The notes: a model not told the origin generated them from the sequence alone. Counted from the first letter of the stretch, positions 17,777 through 26,530 are shown. The stretch: 64,000 nt of DNA from Mycolicibacterium tusciae JS617 (GCF_000243415.2 NZ_KI912270.1:5289837-5353836); one strand, 5' to 3'. A program made the numbers and translations.

Positions 17777-17908
17777 ATGGTCCTTCACCTAGGACAGTCG
17801 AGTACGCCGGAGCACGGCGGGCCAAGGCGGCCTCGATCGGCAACTCTTCCGCGCATCAAGGCTCACAGCACAAGAGGTACTTCGCACAAACTCGTTAGTC
17901 GTCGATAG
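17777..17908 (+). CDS. Possible 43-residue small protein
   Basis: ATG 17777 follows a perfect AGGAGG with an eight-base spacer and opens a 43-codon frame (MVLHLGQSSTPEHGGPRRPR...) ending in TAG at 17908. The product is basic with no recognisable domain. Only the ribosome binding site supports it; it could equally be chance. Confidence 0.25.
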   Translation: MVLHLGQSSTPEHGGPRRPRSATLPRIKAHSTRGTSHKLVSRR

Positions 17909-18108
17909 TTGCGGACTCGAAGGAAACTGACTGCCCTAAGAAGCAAGGAATAGTGCACGCACGAAATACGTACACTCCACCAGCATCGTGCGACCGGACG
18001 GTCTACGACCCGCCGCCCACATCGGAGTGCGCCTTCATCGCCATGGATGGCCGCGAAATCCCGAAACGTTGATCCCGTGGCGTCTCGCCTTCACGGTGAA
18101 ACCCTCAC

Positions 18109-18423
18109 TCACCTGCGCGATCGGTGCACGGTGTACTTCGTCCAGGCGGGGAACTCGCGCATGACGACCGGGGCGCGGCCCGCGCGCGTGCAGAGCACCT
18201 GGAGCACGCCGTCGGTGACCACCGCGGCAACGTCGGCATCGGTGGGCAGATAGCGGGTGGCCGAGACGATGATGGTCTCGTGGTCGCTCAGGTGCACCTC
18301 GACGCTGCCCGCGCCGGCGATCTGGCACTCGCGGTAGTAGTCGACGCTCATCTCCATCAGGCGGCTGGGCGCGACGTCGAAAACGAGGATCTTCGGGCCG
18401 GCGATGGCGGTGCTCACATTCAT
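18109..18423 (-). CDS. Unknown 104-residue protein, last gene of the XRE-led operon
   Basis: Starts at ATG 18423 with AAAGGA upstream. The sequence (ILVFDVAPSRLMEMSVDYYREC, VEVHLSDHETIIVSATRYLP, GVLQVLCTRAGRAPVVMREF) reads as an alternating alpha/beta small soluble domain with no familiar motif. It follows the 19446-18529 gene by about 105 bp on the same strand. No function is assigned. Confidence 0.6.
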   Translation of the reverse strand: MNVSTAIAGPKILVFDVAPSRLMEMSVDYYRECQIAGAGSVEVHLSDHETIIVSATRYLPTDADVAAVVTDGVLQVLCTRAGRAPVVMREFPAWTKYTVHRSRR

Positions 18424-18528
18424 GGTTGGTTCCTTTCGCTGCAGCACGACCTTCGCGCGGCAGGTCAACCGTAGAGAGTGACCGTGCAGCCTTCCGGCCC
18501 TCAGGCGCCTCACCTGCGCCGATGGCAG

Positions 18529-19446
18529 CTAACTCGCGCGCCGGGTGGGCTTGGAGCTGCGAAGGAGAGCCTCGATCGTGGCTTGGGTTTTCGAGCCCCA
18601 CCGCGGGTCGAGAGCGCTGACGAAGGCGGCCCACAGTGGCAGGGCCACGGTCGCCTTCAGCGTGTCGGCGCTGGCGCCGCTGGTGGCGGCGGGGGAGCGG
18701 TAGGCCATGTTCCACGCGAGCGCGCGGGCCGCGTCGTCGATGATCCAGTACAGAAGCTCGTCGATGTCGGCGGTCTGGCGCGTGCGTGGCCGGCCAGTCA
18801 GGACATCCATGGACTGATAGCGGACAACGCCGTCCTCGACGGTGTAGGAAGCACCGGGGATATCGACTGCCGGGAATGCCTGGAACCGCGGGCGGGGGAG
18901 ACTTCGCTTCACCCCGAGCCTCGCGACTGCGCTCAGCTGCGCCAATGCGCGGTCAATACGGGCTTCGATCGCCGCTTCGGCGCGCGCCTCGCCGGCCGTC
19001 TGGAGGTCGCCGAGGTCTGGCCACGAAGGTAGCGGTGACGTGGTGTGGCCCGCGAGGTGGTCCAGGAACGCGGTGGCGACCCAAACCATCTTGTTTGCGT
19101 CGAGAACATCGGCCTGGCCGATGCTGGGGTCCAAGATGTAGGAGATGTCCACCGGAAGGTTGGTGGCAGGCGTGGCCAGATCGGTCCCGGGGACGCGCGG
19201 ATGCAGAGCCACGTAGTAGATCCACAGGAACGGCCCGTGCGCGTCCCGGCCGAACTGGGCCGCCGGATGGTCGGCGGCCTCCGCAGTCGCCGGCAGGCGG
19301 TGCTTGACCGGAGTCGCCAGTTGAGCGCACAGGTGAGTATCGCCGTCAGGGCCGGGCAGACCGGTGAGCACCGTGGCCGGTGCTGCGGTGGTGTTGAGCA
19401 GCAGCACGGGACCGCACTCGACGTGGTGAAGAAGTACCTCGCTCAT
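18529..19446 (-). CDS. Unknown 305-residue protein, middle gene of the XRE-led operon
   Basis: ATG 19446 follows GGAAAGG, four bases after the upstream stop. The N-terminal half (LLHHVECGPVLLLNTTAAPATV) looks beta-rich. The second half contains LLYWIIDDAARALAWNMAYRSP, a helical stretch rich in Trp, Tyr and Asp that vaguely recalls bacterial immunity-protein folds, but this is not secure. No catalytic motif and no membrane segment were seen. Tight spacing to the XRE gene shows shared expression. Confidence 0.65.
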   Translation of the reverse strand: MSEVLLHHVECGPVLLLNTTAAPATVLTGLPGPDGDTHLCAQLATPVKHRLPATAEAADHPAAQFGRDAHGPFLWIYYVALHPRVPGTDLATPATNLPVDISYILDPSIGQADVLDANKMVWVATAFLDHLAGHTTSPLPSWPDLGDLQTAGEARAEAAIEARIDRALAQLSAVARLGVKRSLPRPRFQAFPAVDIPGASYTVEDGVVRYQSMDVLTGRPRTRQTADIDELLYWIIDDAARALAWNMAYRSPAATSGASADTLKATVALPLWAAFVSALDPRWGSKTQATIEALLRSSKPTRRAS

Positions 19447-19450
19447 GGGG

Positions 19451-20647
19451 CTAACCTTTCCGGCTTGCTTCGAGCCGTTCGAGGGGACTGCCGGGGAGTG
19501 ATGCAGGGGTGGGGGTGTCCATGACGGCGCTTTCGATGGCGCCTTCGATGGCGCTGCGTGGGTACGCCGGAGGTGCGTGTTTGTCGAAGTCCTCGGGATT
19601 CCAGGTCTCAGGGGCGGGGGTGATAGAGATCGTGAGCGGCACCGCCAGCTCCAGGGCCGCGAGCTTCGCTTCGACAGCCTCGGTGAGTCGGGCCGCGTAG
19701 TCGGCGTATTCGCGCCTCCGCTGGTCATCGAGCGCGTCGACCAGCGCCGCGATCAACTGCATGGCCTGCTCATAGGCGATCTCCCCGGGGGTCGGATCGC
19801 GATAGGCTTCGGCCTCCGCTGAGAGTTCGGTCAGCAGGGTGACGTCGTCAGCGTCGCCGGTCCAGTCGTCGGGGGTGATGACCAGGTAGCCGTTGTCGTC
19901 CACATTCACCCAGTTCACGGCCGCGATGCGGGGGTCGTCGGGGGAGAAGGGGCCTGGCGGCACGTCGGTGGGCTCAGGAACGGCGTCGGCGCGGCCGTCG
20001 AGTTCGACCTGTGCGTCGGCATAGGCGTCGTCGCTGCGGTCGTCGACCTGGGCGAGGATGCTTTCCACCCAGAGGTCAACCACTACCGGCTCGGTGCGAT
20101 GGCGCAACAAGTCCTTGTCGTCGAAAACCGTGGCTTCTATTGTGCGCCGCACCATTTCGGCCTCCCACGAGCCCGGCCGGCCTTCTAGCGCCTCCTCGAT
20201 GCTTCCAACGTTGGCGGCAGCGCCCGCCAGGGCCAGGGTCACGAAGGCAGCCCAGTCGATTCGCAGCGCAGCGCGTGGATCGGGGTCCACTTCCCACTGG
20301 CCTGAGCTCGTCTGGCGCATAGGCTGATTGGTTAGTCGGGTTGCTTCGGTAAGCACGTTGATCGCGTCGTGGAGTACTTCATCGTGAGGCCTCGGTGTGG
20401 AAGCCTGGTCGTCGGTGAGGTAGCCGGTATCAAACAGGGCCGCGGAGATGACTTCGCGATAGGGCTTGCCGATCACACGCGCGACGGCCGCAAGATTCTC
20501 GCGGTCCGGTAGGCGGCTCACACCATTGACCCGCCATTTACGCAGATTCTCCCGGGACATGCCGATCCGGCGGGCCACCTCGGATTCGCTGACCCCGTGA
20601 GCGGCCCGGTACCTGTCGATCAGATCGACGAGGCGGGGGATTGCCAT
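19451..20647 (-). CDS. XRE-type helix-turn-helix protein with long unknown C-terminal region
   Basis: About 398 residues from ATG 20647. Residues 10-60 are an XRE/Cro HTH (YRAAHGVSESEVARRIGMSRENLRKWR). The remaining 330 residues are acidic and partly helical (NYLDALDDQRRREYADYAARLTEAV-like segments) with no familiar domain. It heads a three-gene operon with the 18529 and 18109 genes. A 40-bp palindrome 32 bp upstream of its start is a natural candidate for its own operator. Confidence 0.72.
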   Translation of the reverse strand: MAIPRLVDLIDRYRAAHGVSESEVARRIGMSRENLRKWRVNGVSRLPDRENLAAVARVIGKPYREVISAALFDTGYLTDDQASTPRPHDEVLHDAINVLTEATRLTNQPMRQTSSGQWEVDPDPRAALRIDWAAFVTLALAGAAANVGSIEEALEGRPGSWEAEMVRRTIEATVFDDKDLLRHRTEPVVVDLWVESILAQVDDRSDDAYADAQVELDGRADAVPEPTDVPPGPFSPDDPRIAAVNWVNVDDNGYLVITPDDWTGDADDVTLLTELSAEAEAYRDPTPGEIAYEQAMQLIAALVDALDDQRRREYADYAARLTEAVEAKLAALELAVPLTISITPAPETWNPEDFDKHAPPAYPRSAIEGAIESAVMDTPTPASLPGSPLERLEASRKG

Positions 20648-20678
20648 ACCGCCAAGTATTCTGAGACGATCCGCATAC

Positions 20679-20718
20679 GTCAAGTGTCAGTTCGCACACC
20701 TGCCAACTGTTAGTTGAC
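20679..20718. promoter_or_regulatory. 40-bp two-part palindrome before the XRE-led operon
   Basis: GTCAA (20679-20683), CAGTT (20688-20692), AACTG (20705-20709) and TTGAC (20714-20718) form a symmetric GTCAA-N4-CAGTT-N12-AACTG-N4-TTGAC. Four half-sites at helical spacing suit two dimers of a Cro-like repressor. It lies 32-71 bp upstream of the XRE start codon. Confidence 0.6.
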
Positions 20719-21048
20719 ATAATCGCTATTATCGGCGAAATGCGGTGTGGCACAACATTATTCACGGCTGTGTTCTTAAGCGGCTGCCAGAGTTGCCAAC
20801 AGGGTGTGTGAGCCGGACAAGCAGTGTCCGGGGTCGGCCCGGTAGCGTCACGGCGGTGATCACCTCGGTCGATAGCGTGCGTCAAGAGCGCGCCGGCCGC
20901 GGAATGGGCCTGCGGCCACCGACAGTGCATCCGCCCGGCACGAATGATGCCCGGCAGCGATCGAGTGAAATTTCAGGCGTTCTCTACTGGGGTGCCCGTC
21001 ACGTCCCCCGTCGACCGCACTACATCTACTGCGGGCCAGTAGCGTTAT

Positions 21049-21065
21049 TTCGTCACTGTGACGAA
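21049..21065. promoter_or_regulatory. Perfect 17-bp palindrome before the interrupted gene
   Basis: TTCGTCACTGTGACGAA has perfect 8-bp arms around one base. It lies 39 bp before the ATG of the interrupted gene at 21104 and may be its operator. The rest of the 20719-21103 gap shows no gene I can support. Confidence 0.5.
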
Positions 21066-21103
21066 TTGAGGATGCCGACCACTGCCACGGACTGTGCAAC
21101 CAG

Positions 21104-21253
21104 ATGAGCGCACCAGCTACTGTCGACCTCGACGAGTACCTACGCCGGCCGCACGTGGCGCGGCGGGGCGCCGCGGAGCTGAGCCTGCCCGTGCTGCACT
21201 TCGAAAGCCTCGACGCCGCCACGGTCAGTTGGTGTCGCGATTGGCGAGCAGAG
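21104..21253 (+). pseudogene. 5' part of a host gene split by an IS3 element
   Basis: ATG 21104 opens MSAPATVDLDEYLRRPHVARR...WCRDWRAE and reaches the IS at codon 50. The frame resumes at 26531 beyond the element, and the two parts join in frame across one copy of GAG. The restored protein would have about 235 residues, with the 26531-27088 part forming the bulk. The function is not recognised. Confidence 0.75.
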
Positions 21254-21308
21254 TGAACCACCCCGGGTTTGATGCACACCTTCTTTCGAGGGAAGGTTGT
21301 TCGCATTA

Positions 21309-21595
21309 TGCCGAGGAAGTACGACGACGAGTTCAAGACCCGGGCGGTGCGGTTGGTCACCGACCATGCCGAGGAGTACGACAGCCGCACGGCCTGCATC
21401 AGCGCGGTGGCCAAGCGGTTGGGGGTGTCTTATGAATCGCTGCGCCGCTGGGTGAACCAGGCCGAGGTGGATACCGGGGTCCGTGACGGTGTGCCCACCG
21501 ATACGGTGCGCGAGTTGCGCGAGCTCAAGCGTAAGAATCGTGAGCTTGAGGAAACCAACGTTATCTTGGGCCGAGTGGACGTTTCGGCGGCTTGA
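21309..21595 (+). pseudogene. IS3 transposase OrfA, cut near its 3' end
   Basis: MPRKYDDEFKTRAVRLVTDH... is the Tnp8-type HTH protein of IS3 elements, followed by the leucine zipper (LRELKRKNRELEETN). At codon ETN the Tn554-like element begins (about 21560), adding foreign codons up to a stop at 21595. The lost end, EILKAATSFFVRESDPRHH, is found in frame at 25482-25541 on the far side of the insert. Confidence 0.88.
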
Positions 21596-22019
21596 CCTGG
21601 GCGTTTGCGTCGTGGACGGTGTCCGTGACGGGGGTCGCGGCGATGCGGTTGGCGCGCAGTTGTCCGTGCAGGAGTGCGATCTGGTCGCGTAGGTCACGGT
21701 TGTCGTTGTCGAGTTCGCGGATGCGTTCCTGGGCGAGGGTGAGGCGTTGGCGCAGTGAGGCTTCGGAGCTGCGTGCGACTTGGGGGGCTGCGGGTTCGCT
21801 TGGTTGGGGTGCGGCGGTCAGTTGGCGGAGTTGGTCGCGGAGTTCGGGTTGGGCATACAGCCAGGAGCGGGAGACTCCGGCGTGGGCGGCGATCTGGGTG
21901 ACGGTGCGCTGTTGGCCGGTGTTACCGAGGTCGTGTAGGGCTTGGCGGGCGCGTTGAAGGGTGTCGTCCCGGCGGCGTTGGGCCGCGGCGATGAGGTGGT
22001 GGCTGTTGTCATGACGCAT
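21561..22019 (-). CDS. TnpC-like HTH/coiled-coil accessory protein of the Tn554-like element
   Basis: A 152-residue protein: a basic start, an HTH-like segment (TVTQIAAHAGVSRSWLYAQPEL) and then a coiled coil (LRQRLTLAQERIRELDNDNRDL). This is the architecture of the TnpC protein that influences efficiency and orientation of Tn554 transposition. It overlaps the end of tnpB by 11 bases. Its stop codon is part of the element terminus. Confidence 0.75.
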   Translation of the reverse strand: MRHDNSHHLIAAAQRRRDDTLQRARQALHDLGNTGQQRTVTQIAAHAGVSRSWLYAQPELRDQLRQLTAAPQPSEPAAPQVARSSEASLRQRLTLAQERIRELDNDNRDLRDQIALLHGQLRANRIAATPVTDTVHDANAQVKPPKRPLGPR

Positions 22020-24264
22020 CGGATGAGTCCTTTCCGCAGTATGTTTGGTCGTCTGCCGCGGCGCATCGGCAGTCGGGGTGCTCGGTGTTGAGGGTGGTGA
22101 TGATGGTGAGCAGGTTGGTTTCGACGGTGCGGTTCATCTCAGCCAGGCGGGTGTGTCCGTCGGATTCGGCGCGGGCGATCAATGCGCGGGTGTCCTCGAG
22201 CTGGCGGTGGTGCTGCGGCAGGAATTCGGCGGTCGTGACGAACAGTGGACAGGTCAAACACGCGTTGGCGTGTGGGCACGATTTCTGCAGCGGCAGACCG
22301 CAGTAGCCGTTGGGCAGCGTCATTGTCGCGCGGGCCAGGTTCTGCTTCATCCATTCACCATCGGCGAGCGGCCCGTCGATCGTGGTGTCGACGGGTTCAC
22401 CGCGGATGTTGATCTTCTGGGCGCGTTCCCACTGGGCGCGGACGGTGCTGTCGGCCAGGCGGGCATACACCGCGGTCATGGTGTGGCTGGTGTGATCGAG
22501 CAGGCGCCGGACCACTTCTTGTGGCACGTCATGGTTGATCCACCGGGTCGCCGCGGTGTGCCGGAATTGGTGCGCGGTGACGTGGACTGGTTGGTCGAGT
22601 TCATCTGTGACGCCACAGTCTTGCAGCCAATGGCCGAGCTGGAGGTGGAATGTCGCGGTCGGGATGGGTAGGCGCCCATCGGGGTTGGCGCTGCCGCGCG
22701 GCAACAGTACACCGGTGGTGGGGAACCGTGTCCGGGTATACGTCTGCTGCGCCTGGATCAGGGCGACCAGTTCATCGTCGATGGGGACGACCGCTTCGCG
22801 GCGCATCTTGTGGTTGCGGTAGCGCAGATAGACCGCGCCCTGCGGGTCGCGGATCAGACAGTCCAATGCCAACCGGGTGGCATCCCCGATGCGCAGGCCG
22901 GTGCGGATGAGGATCTCCACGAGTAGCCGGATCCGAGGGTCGTTGATGCGATCGAGGTTGGCCGGGCTTTCGAGCTGGCCCATGACGAACTCGGGAATCG
23001 CCCGCGGTACGGGTGTCTCGTCGCGGCGGGGCTGGTCGCTGGGATAGAGCTGCACGTCCGCGGGCAGCGACGCCCACCGGTGCTGGCGCACGGCGTGCAG
23101 GAAGCCGGTCACCGCCCCGATGTCGGTGCTGCGGGTCTTCGGGTGTGAAATTTCGACGGCCAGCCGGGCCAGGTAGGCCTCCAGCGCCGCCCGGTCCAGC
23201 GTGCCCGGGCCGGCCGAGTTCGCCAACCCGGGCGTGAACTGCGAGAAGCGCACGACGGCGATACGGTCCTTGCGTAGCTGGCCCAGCCCGATCCCACACG
23301 ACATGCGCCAGCGGCACCACCGCTTGGCCAGGTCACGCAGCCATAGTGGTTGCACCGCAGTGAAATCCAGCCGGGCTCCGTCGTGGCCGGCGATTCCGAG
23401 GCGGCGCAACAGCCACACGTCACGTTGGTATTCGCTGTCCCAGCCTGTTCCGTCACGCAAGTCAAGCAGGCATTCGATGGCATAGCCCAGGAACGCCCGC
23501 GGCGTGTTCACCGCCGCAGCAGCAGGTAGCCCGGCCAGCCATTCGGTCAACGGACGCTCCAACAGCGACTGGGCGCCGCTGGCGGCCAGATGATCCAGCA
23601 GCGGCTTGATGGAACGCGGCGTGGTGCGAGTCCGGTTCGTATCGACGCGGCACTGCAGTCCGTAGCCAATCTCCAGCCGCAGCCCTGGCGGCAGCGCCCG
23701 CAGGTCGAAACGGTCCTCGCCGTAGCTGGCGCAGTACGCGATGAACTCGGCGGCCGGCGGGCGGCCCCGCTGCCGCCACCGAACATGATGCGACCGGCAC
23801 CAGCCCCCGTCCAGTTCCGCCCACAACGCACACCCCGGCAGCGCACACACCGGCGCCGGCACCTCGGCAAGCACCGGCCTCCACTGATCCAGCGGTGGGC
23901 GCCCGCACTTATCCCATAGTTGGGAATGCTTGTAGCACAGCTGATATCGGTGCTGGCCGAACCCGCACTCGGCCACCAGACAAGGTTGAAGCGGTCGATG
24001 ACCCATCACCGCGGGATCCGCGGTTTCCGCCCATGCCGACCGGTCCGGGCGACCGGCCTTTTTCCAGCGGGCCAGGTGCGCCAGACACAGCCCGGCATAG
24101 CGGCTGGAGTGCACACACCCGGGCACCGCGCATGCGGGCGACCCGAGGATGGGATCACCCACCGCGGGTACCAACACCTCGACCCGGAACTCCGGACGCA
24201 CCAGCGCATCCAGGCGCTCGGCCAGCGTCGGCCCTGGTGCGCCGGCCAGCGCCTCGACGCTCAC
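22009..24264 (-). CDS. TnpB-like tyrosine recombinase
   Basis: 751 residues from GTG 24264, which overlaps the tnpA stop. The C-terminal catalytic domain shows Arg in TGLRIGDATRLALD, HQFRHTAATRW (H-x-x-R), LLDHTSHTMTAVYARL with the nucleophile Tyr. A late Cys-rich tail (CGLPLQKSCPHANACLTCPLF) may bind zinc. N-terminally there are several Cys pairs (CAVPGCVH, CLVAECGFGQHR). It works with TnpA to integrate and excise the element. Confidence 0.85.
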   Translation of the reverse strand: MSVEALAGAPGPTLAERLDALVRPEFRVEVLVPAVGDPILGSPACAVPGCVHSSRYAGLCLAHLARWKKAGRPDRSAWAETADPAVMGHRPLQPCLVAECGFGQHRYQLCYKHSQLWDKCGRPPLDQWRPVLAEVPAPVCALPGCALWAELDGGWCRSHHVRWRQRGRPPAAEFIAYCASYGEDRFDLRALPPGLRLEIGYGLQCRVDTNRTRTTPRSIKPLLDHLAASGAQSLLERPLTEWLAGLPAAAAVNTPRAFLGYAIECLLDLRDGTGWDSEYQRDVWLLRRLGIAGHDGARLDFTAVQPLWLRDLAKRWCRWRMSCGIGLGQLRKDRIAVVRFSQFTPGLANSAGPGTLDRAALEAYLARLAVEISHPKTRSTDIGAVTGFLHAVRQHRWASLPADVQLYPSDQPRRDETPVPRAIPEFVMGQLESPANLDRINDPRIRLLVEILIRTGLRIGDATRLALDCLIRDPQGAVYLRYRNHKMRREAVVPIDDELVALIQAQQTYTRTRFPTTGVLLPRGSANPDGRLPIPTATFHLQLGHWLQDCGVTDELDQPVHVTAHQFRHTAATRWINHDVPQEVVRRLLDHTSHTMTAVYARLADSTVRAQWERAQKINIRGEPVDTTIDGPLADGEWMKQNLARATMTLPNGYCGLPLQKSCPHANACLTCPLFVTTAEFLPQHHRQLEDTRALIARAESDGHTRLAEMNRTVETNLLTIITTLNTEHPDCRCAAADDQTYCGKDSSDAS

Positions 24265-25406
24265 CGCGGCTCGTCCTGATCCGCCAGCCACCCCGCAGTC
24301 ACCAACGCACGGCGAGTGTCTTCGACCTTCAAATGCGCATACGTGTCGCCGGTCGTGGCGATTGAGGAGTGACCCAACAGGTGGGCCACCACCTCCACCG
24401 CCACCCCGCGACGCAACAACTCTGTGGCATAGGAGTGCCGAAACGTATGCGGTCCGAACGAGATTGCGGTCCGTTCCCGAATCCGGCAGACCAGATCATA
24501 GACACCGGCGTACGTCATGGGACGCCCGACCGGTCCCGACCACAGGTTGACGAACACGTAGTCACTGTCCAGGTCGCCGTACTCGGTGTGCAGGTAATCG
24601 GCATATAGCCGGATCACCCCGGCCCCCACCGGCACGTGTCGACCACTGACCCCCTTGGCCCGCGCTCCGTTGACGTTGCGTCGCGGCACCACTGACACCA
24701 ACCGGGCCGCGGCGTCGATATCGCTGTGCCGCAACCCCAACGCCTCACCAATCCGTAACCCCGACGCAGCCAGCATCGAAAACAGGAACTGGTCCCGCAG
24801 CCGGCCACAGGCCGCCACGATCGCTGCGATCTGCTCGGCATCCAACGTCTCAGGGATGCGCTGCTCGGCTCGTAGCCGGATCCGCCGGCTGCGTTCCGGG
24901 CGAGCTCCCAAGTGCGCCAACAGCGGACGCCACGATCCACCACGTGTTCCCTGCCGCTGCCAGGTCGTCAACAGATCGCCCAAGTCCACCCCGTGACGTT
25001 GATGAAACTCGTAGAACGCTGAGATCGCCGACAGCTTCCGGTTCACCGTCGCCTCCGTGCAAACGCTATCGACCGTCGGCAGCGCCGCGACATTACCCAG
25101 CCGTGCGCTGCCCGGCAGCCGCAGCCACGCCACGAACCGGCCCACGTCCTCCAACCGCACCTGCGACCACACCAGGCCACGCTGGTCGAGAAACTCGAAC
25201 CAGTCCCGCAGGTCATGCGCATACGCCTTGACCGTGTTCGGTGACCGCTCCACGGCATGCAGATGCGACAAGAACGCTTCGGCCGGCTCGACCACCACAA
25301 AATCGCGATCGAGCAGCGTCCACGACTGACGATCACCAAACGGCATCACCACCGCCTGCACCCGCAGCCCAGGGCCCGTCATAGACACCGAAGATAACCA
25401 GTCCAC
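24261..25406 (-). CDS. TnpA-like tyrosine recombinase
   Basis: A 381-residue integrase-type protein. The N-terminal SAM-like core-binding domain (SHLHAVERSPNTVKAYAHDL) is followed by the catalytic domain with Arg in ASGLRIGEALGLRHSD, HTFRHSYATELL, LLGHSSIATTGDTYAHL (Tyr). It is the first gene of the tnpABC operon; the start lies about 70 bp inside the right terminus. Confidence 0.87.
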   Translation of the reverse strand: MDWLSSVSMTGPGLRVQAVVMPFGDRQSWTLLDRDFVVVEPAEAFLSHLHAVERSPNTVKAYAHDLRDWFEFLDQRGLVWSQVRLEDVGRFVAWLRLPGSARLGNVAALPTVDSVCTEATVNRKLSAISAFYEFHQRHGVDLGDLLTTWQRQGTRGGSWRPLLAHLGARPERSRRIRLRAEQRIPETLDAEQIAAIVAACGRLRDQFLFSMLAASGLRIGEALGLRHSDIDAAARLVSVVPRRNVNGARAKGVSGRHVPVGAGVIRLYADYLHTEYGDLDSDYVFVNLWSGPVGRPMTYAGVYDLVCRIRERTAISFGPHTFRHSYATELLRRGVAVEVVAHLLGHSSIATTGDTYAHLKVEDTRRALVTAGWLADQDEPR

Positions 25407-25537
25407 AACGCATTTCCCGGCACCTCAAACAGCGTGTCGTCTACATCGTGGACGGTCAGCTCAGGGCCTCAGATAACCATCGAAATCCTCAAGGCGGCAA
25501 CAAGTTTCTTCGTGCGGGAGAGCGACCCGCGACACCA

Positions 25538-26500
25538 CTGATCTGTGCGTTCATTGCCGAGCATCGTGCTCGGTTCGGGGTCGCTCCGATCTGCCGCGTG
25601 CTCACCGAGCACGGCTGCCAGATTGCCCCGAGAACCTTCTATGCCTGGCTGACCCGTCCCCCGTCAGCGCGGACCCTCTGGGACACCGTGATCACCGAAG
25701 TGCTGGCCGGCTTCTACGAGCCTGACGAGCACGGCCGCCGTAAACCGGAGTCGTTGTACGGCGCCACCAAGATGTGGGCTCACCTGCAGCGTCAGGGCAT
25801 CGCCGTGGCGCGTTGCACCGTGGAACGGCTCATGCGGGCCCACGGCTGGCGTGGGGTTACCCGCCGCAAAAAGGTTCGCACCACGATCGCTGATCCGGCC
25901 GCGGCGCGGGCAGCCGATCTGGTCAAACGCCAGTTCCGGGTACCCGCCCCCAACGTGCTGCTGGTGGCGGATTTCACCTACGTCCGCCTGTCCAACGGAG
26001 CGTTCGTATACACCGCGTTCGCCATCGACGCCTTCGCGGGCCGGATCGTCGGGTGGACCTGCTCGGCCAGCAAGGAAGACAGGTTCGTGCGCCAGGCGAT
26101 CCGCCATGCCGCACAACTCCGAATAAGCGAAGGTAATCCGTTGTTGGGCAACACTATTCACCACAGCGACGCAGGCTCGCAATACACCTCCCTGCGGTTC
26201 GGGGAAACACTCGCGCTGTCCGGACTGGTGGCCTCAATCGGCACAGTCGGGGATGCCTTCGACAACGCTCTGGCGGAGACGACCATAGGGCTCTACAAGA
26301 CCGAAGCCGTCCGCGACGACTCACCGTTCCGGCGAGGCCCGCTGCACCGGCTCGCTGACGTGGAACTGCTGACCGCCGAGTGGGTGCACTGGTACAACAC
26401 CGACCGGCTCATGCACCGCCTGGGCCGCATCCCACCGACCGAGTACGAGACCATCCACTACGCTACAAACACAGCCCAGCCAGAGGCTGCACACCAGTAA
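25538..26500 (+). CDS. IS3 transposase OrfB
   Basis: A DDE integrase of about 320 residues with LVADFTYV (first Asp), HHSDAGSQYTS (second Asp) and DNALAETTIGLYKTE (Glu). In the intact IS it is made by a frameshift from orfA, whose stop codon overlaps the beginning here; no conventional start codon is evident. Because the Tn554-like insert sits in orfA, the fused OrfAB transposase can no longer be formed. Confidence 0.85.
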   Translation: MICAFIAEHRARFGVAPICRVLTEHGCQIAPRTFYAWLTRPPSARTLWDTVITEVLAGFYEPDEHGRRKPESLYGATKMWAHLQRQGIAVARCTVERLMRAHGWRGVTRRKKVRTTIADPAAARAADLVKRQFRVPAPNVLLVADFTYVRLSNGAFVYTAFAIDAFAGRIVGWTCSASKEDRFVRQAIRHAAQLRISEGNPLLGNTIHHSDAGSQYTSLRFGETLALSGLVASIGTVGDAFDNALAETTIGLYKTEAVRDDSPFRRGPLHRLADVELLTAEWVHWYNTDRLMHRLGRIPPTEYETIHYATNTAQPEAAHQ

Positions 26501-26530
26501 CCAGGTGTGCATCAAACCCGGGGCGATTCA

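Larger units (their letters stand above)
21560..25477. mobile_element. Tn554-like element with three recombination genes
   Basis: About 3.9 kb carrying tnpA-tnpB-tnpC-like genes on the minus strand and nothing else. Its ends share GTTATCTnnGGCC in inverted orientation (21560-21572 and 25477-25465). The IS3 orfA sequence is interrupted exactly between ACCAACG on the left and CGAAATCC on the right. The tnpC stop codon TAA lies within the left terminal GTTATC. Elements of this family insert site-specifically by tyrosine recombination without long target duplications. Confidence 0.82.
21254..26530. mobile_element. IS3-family element, itself interrupted by a Tn554-like element
   Basis: The left end (21254) reads TGAACCACCCCGGGTTTGAT and the right end (26530, reverse complement) TGAATCGCCCCGGGTTTGAT; both run on into GCACACC. 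That is a 27-bp inverted repeat with two mismatches. The trinucleotide GAG flanks both sides (21251-21253 and 26531-26533) as target duplication, standard for IS3. Without the internal 3.9-kb insert the IS would be about 1.35 kb, with overlapping orfA and orfB. Confidence 0.88.

Noticed and set aside
18529..19446. Considered as an immunity protein of a polymorphic toxin system
   Set aside because: The resemblance rests on one helix and no toxin gene is nearby; left as unknown.
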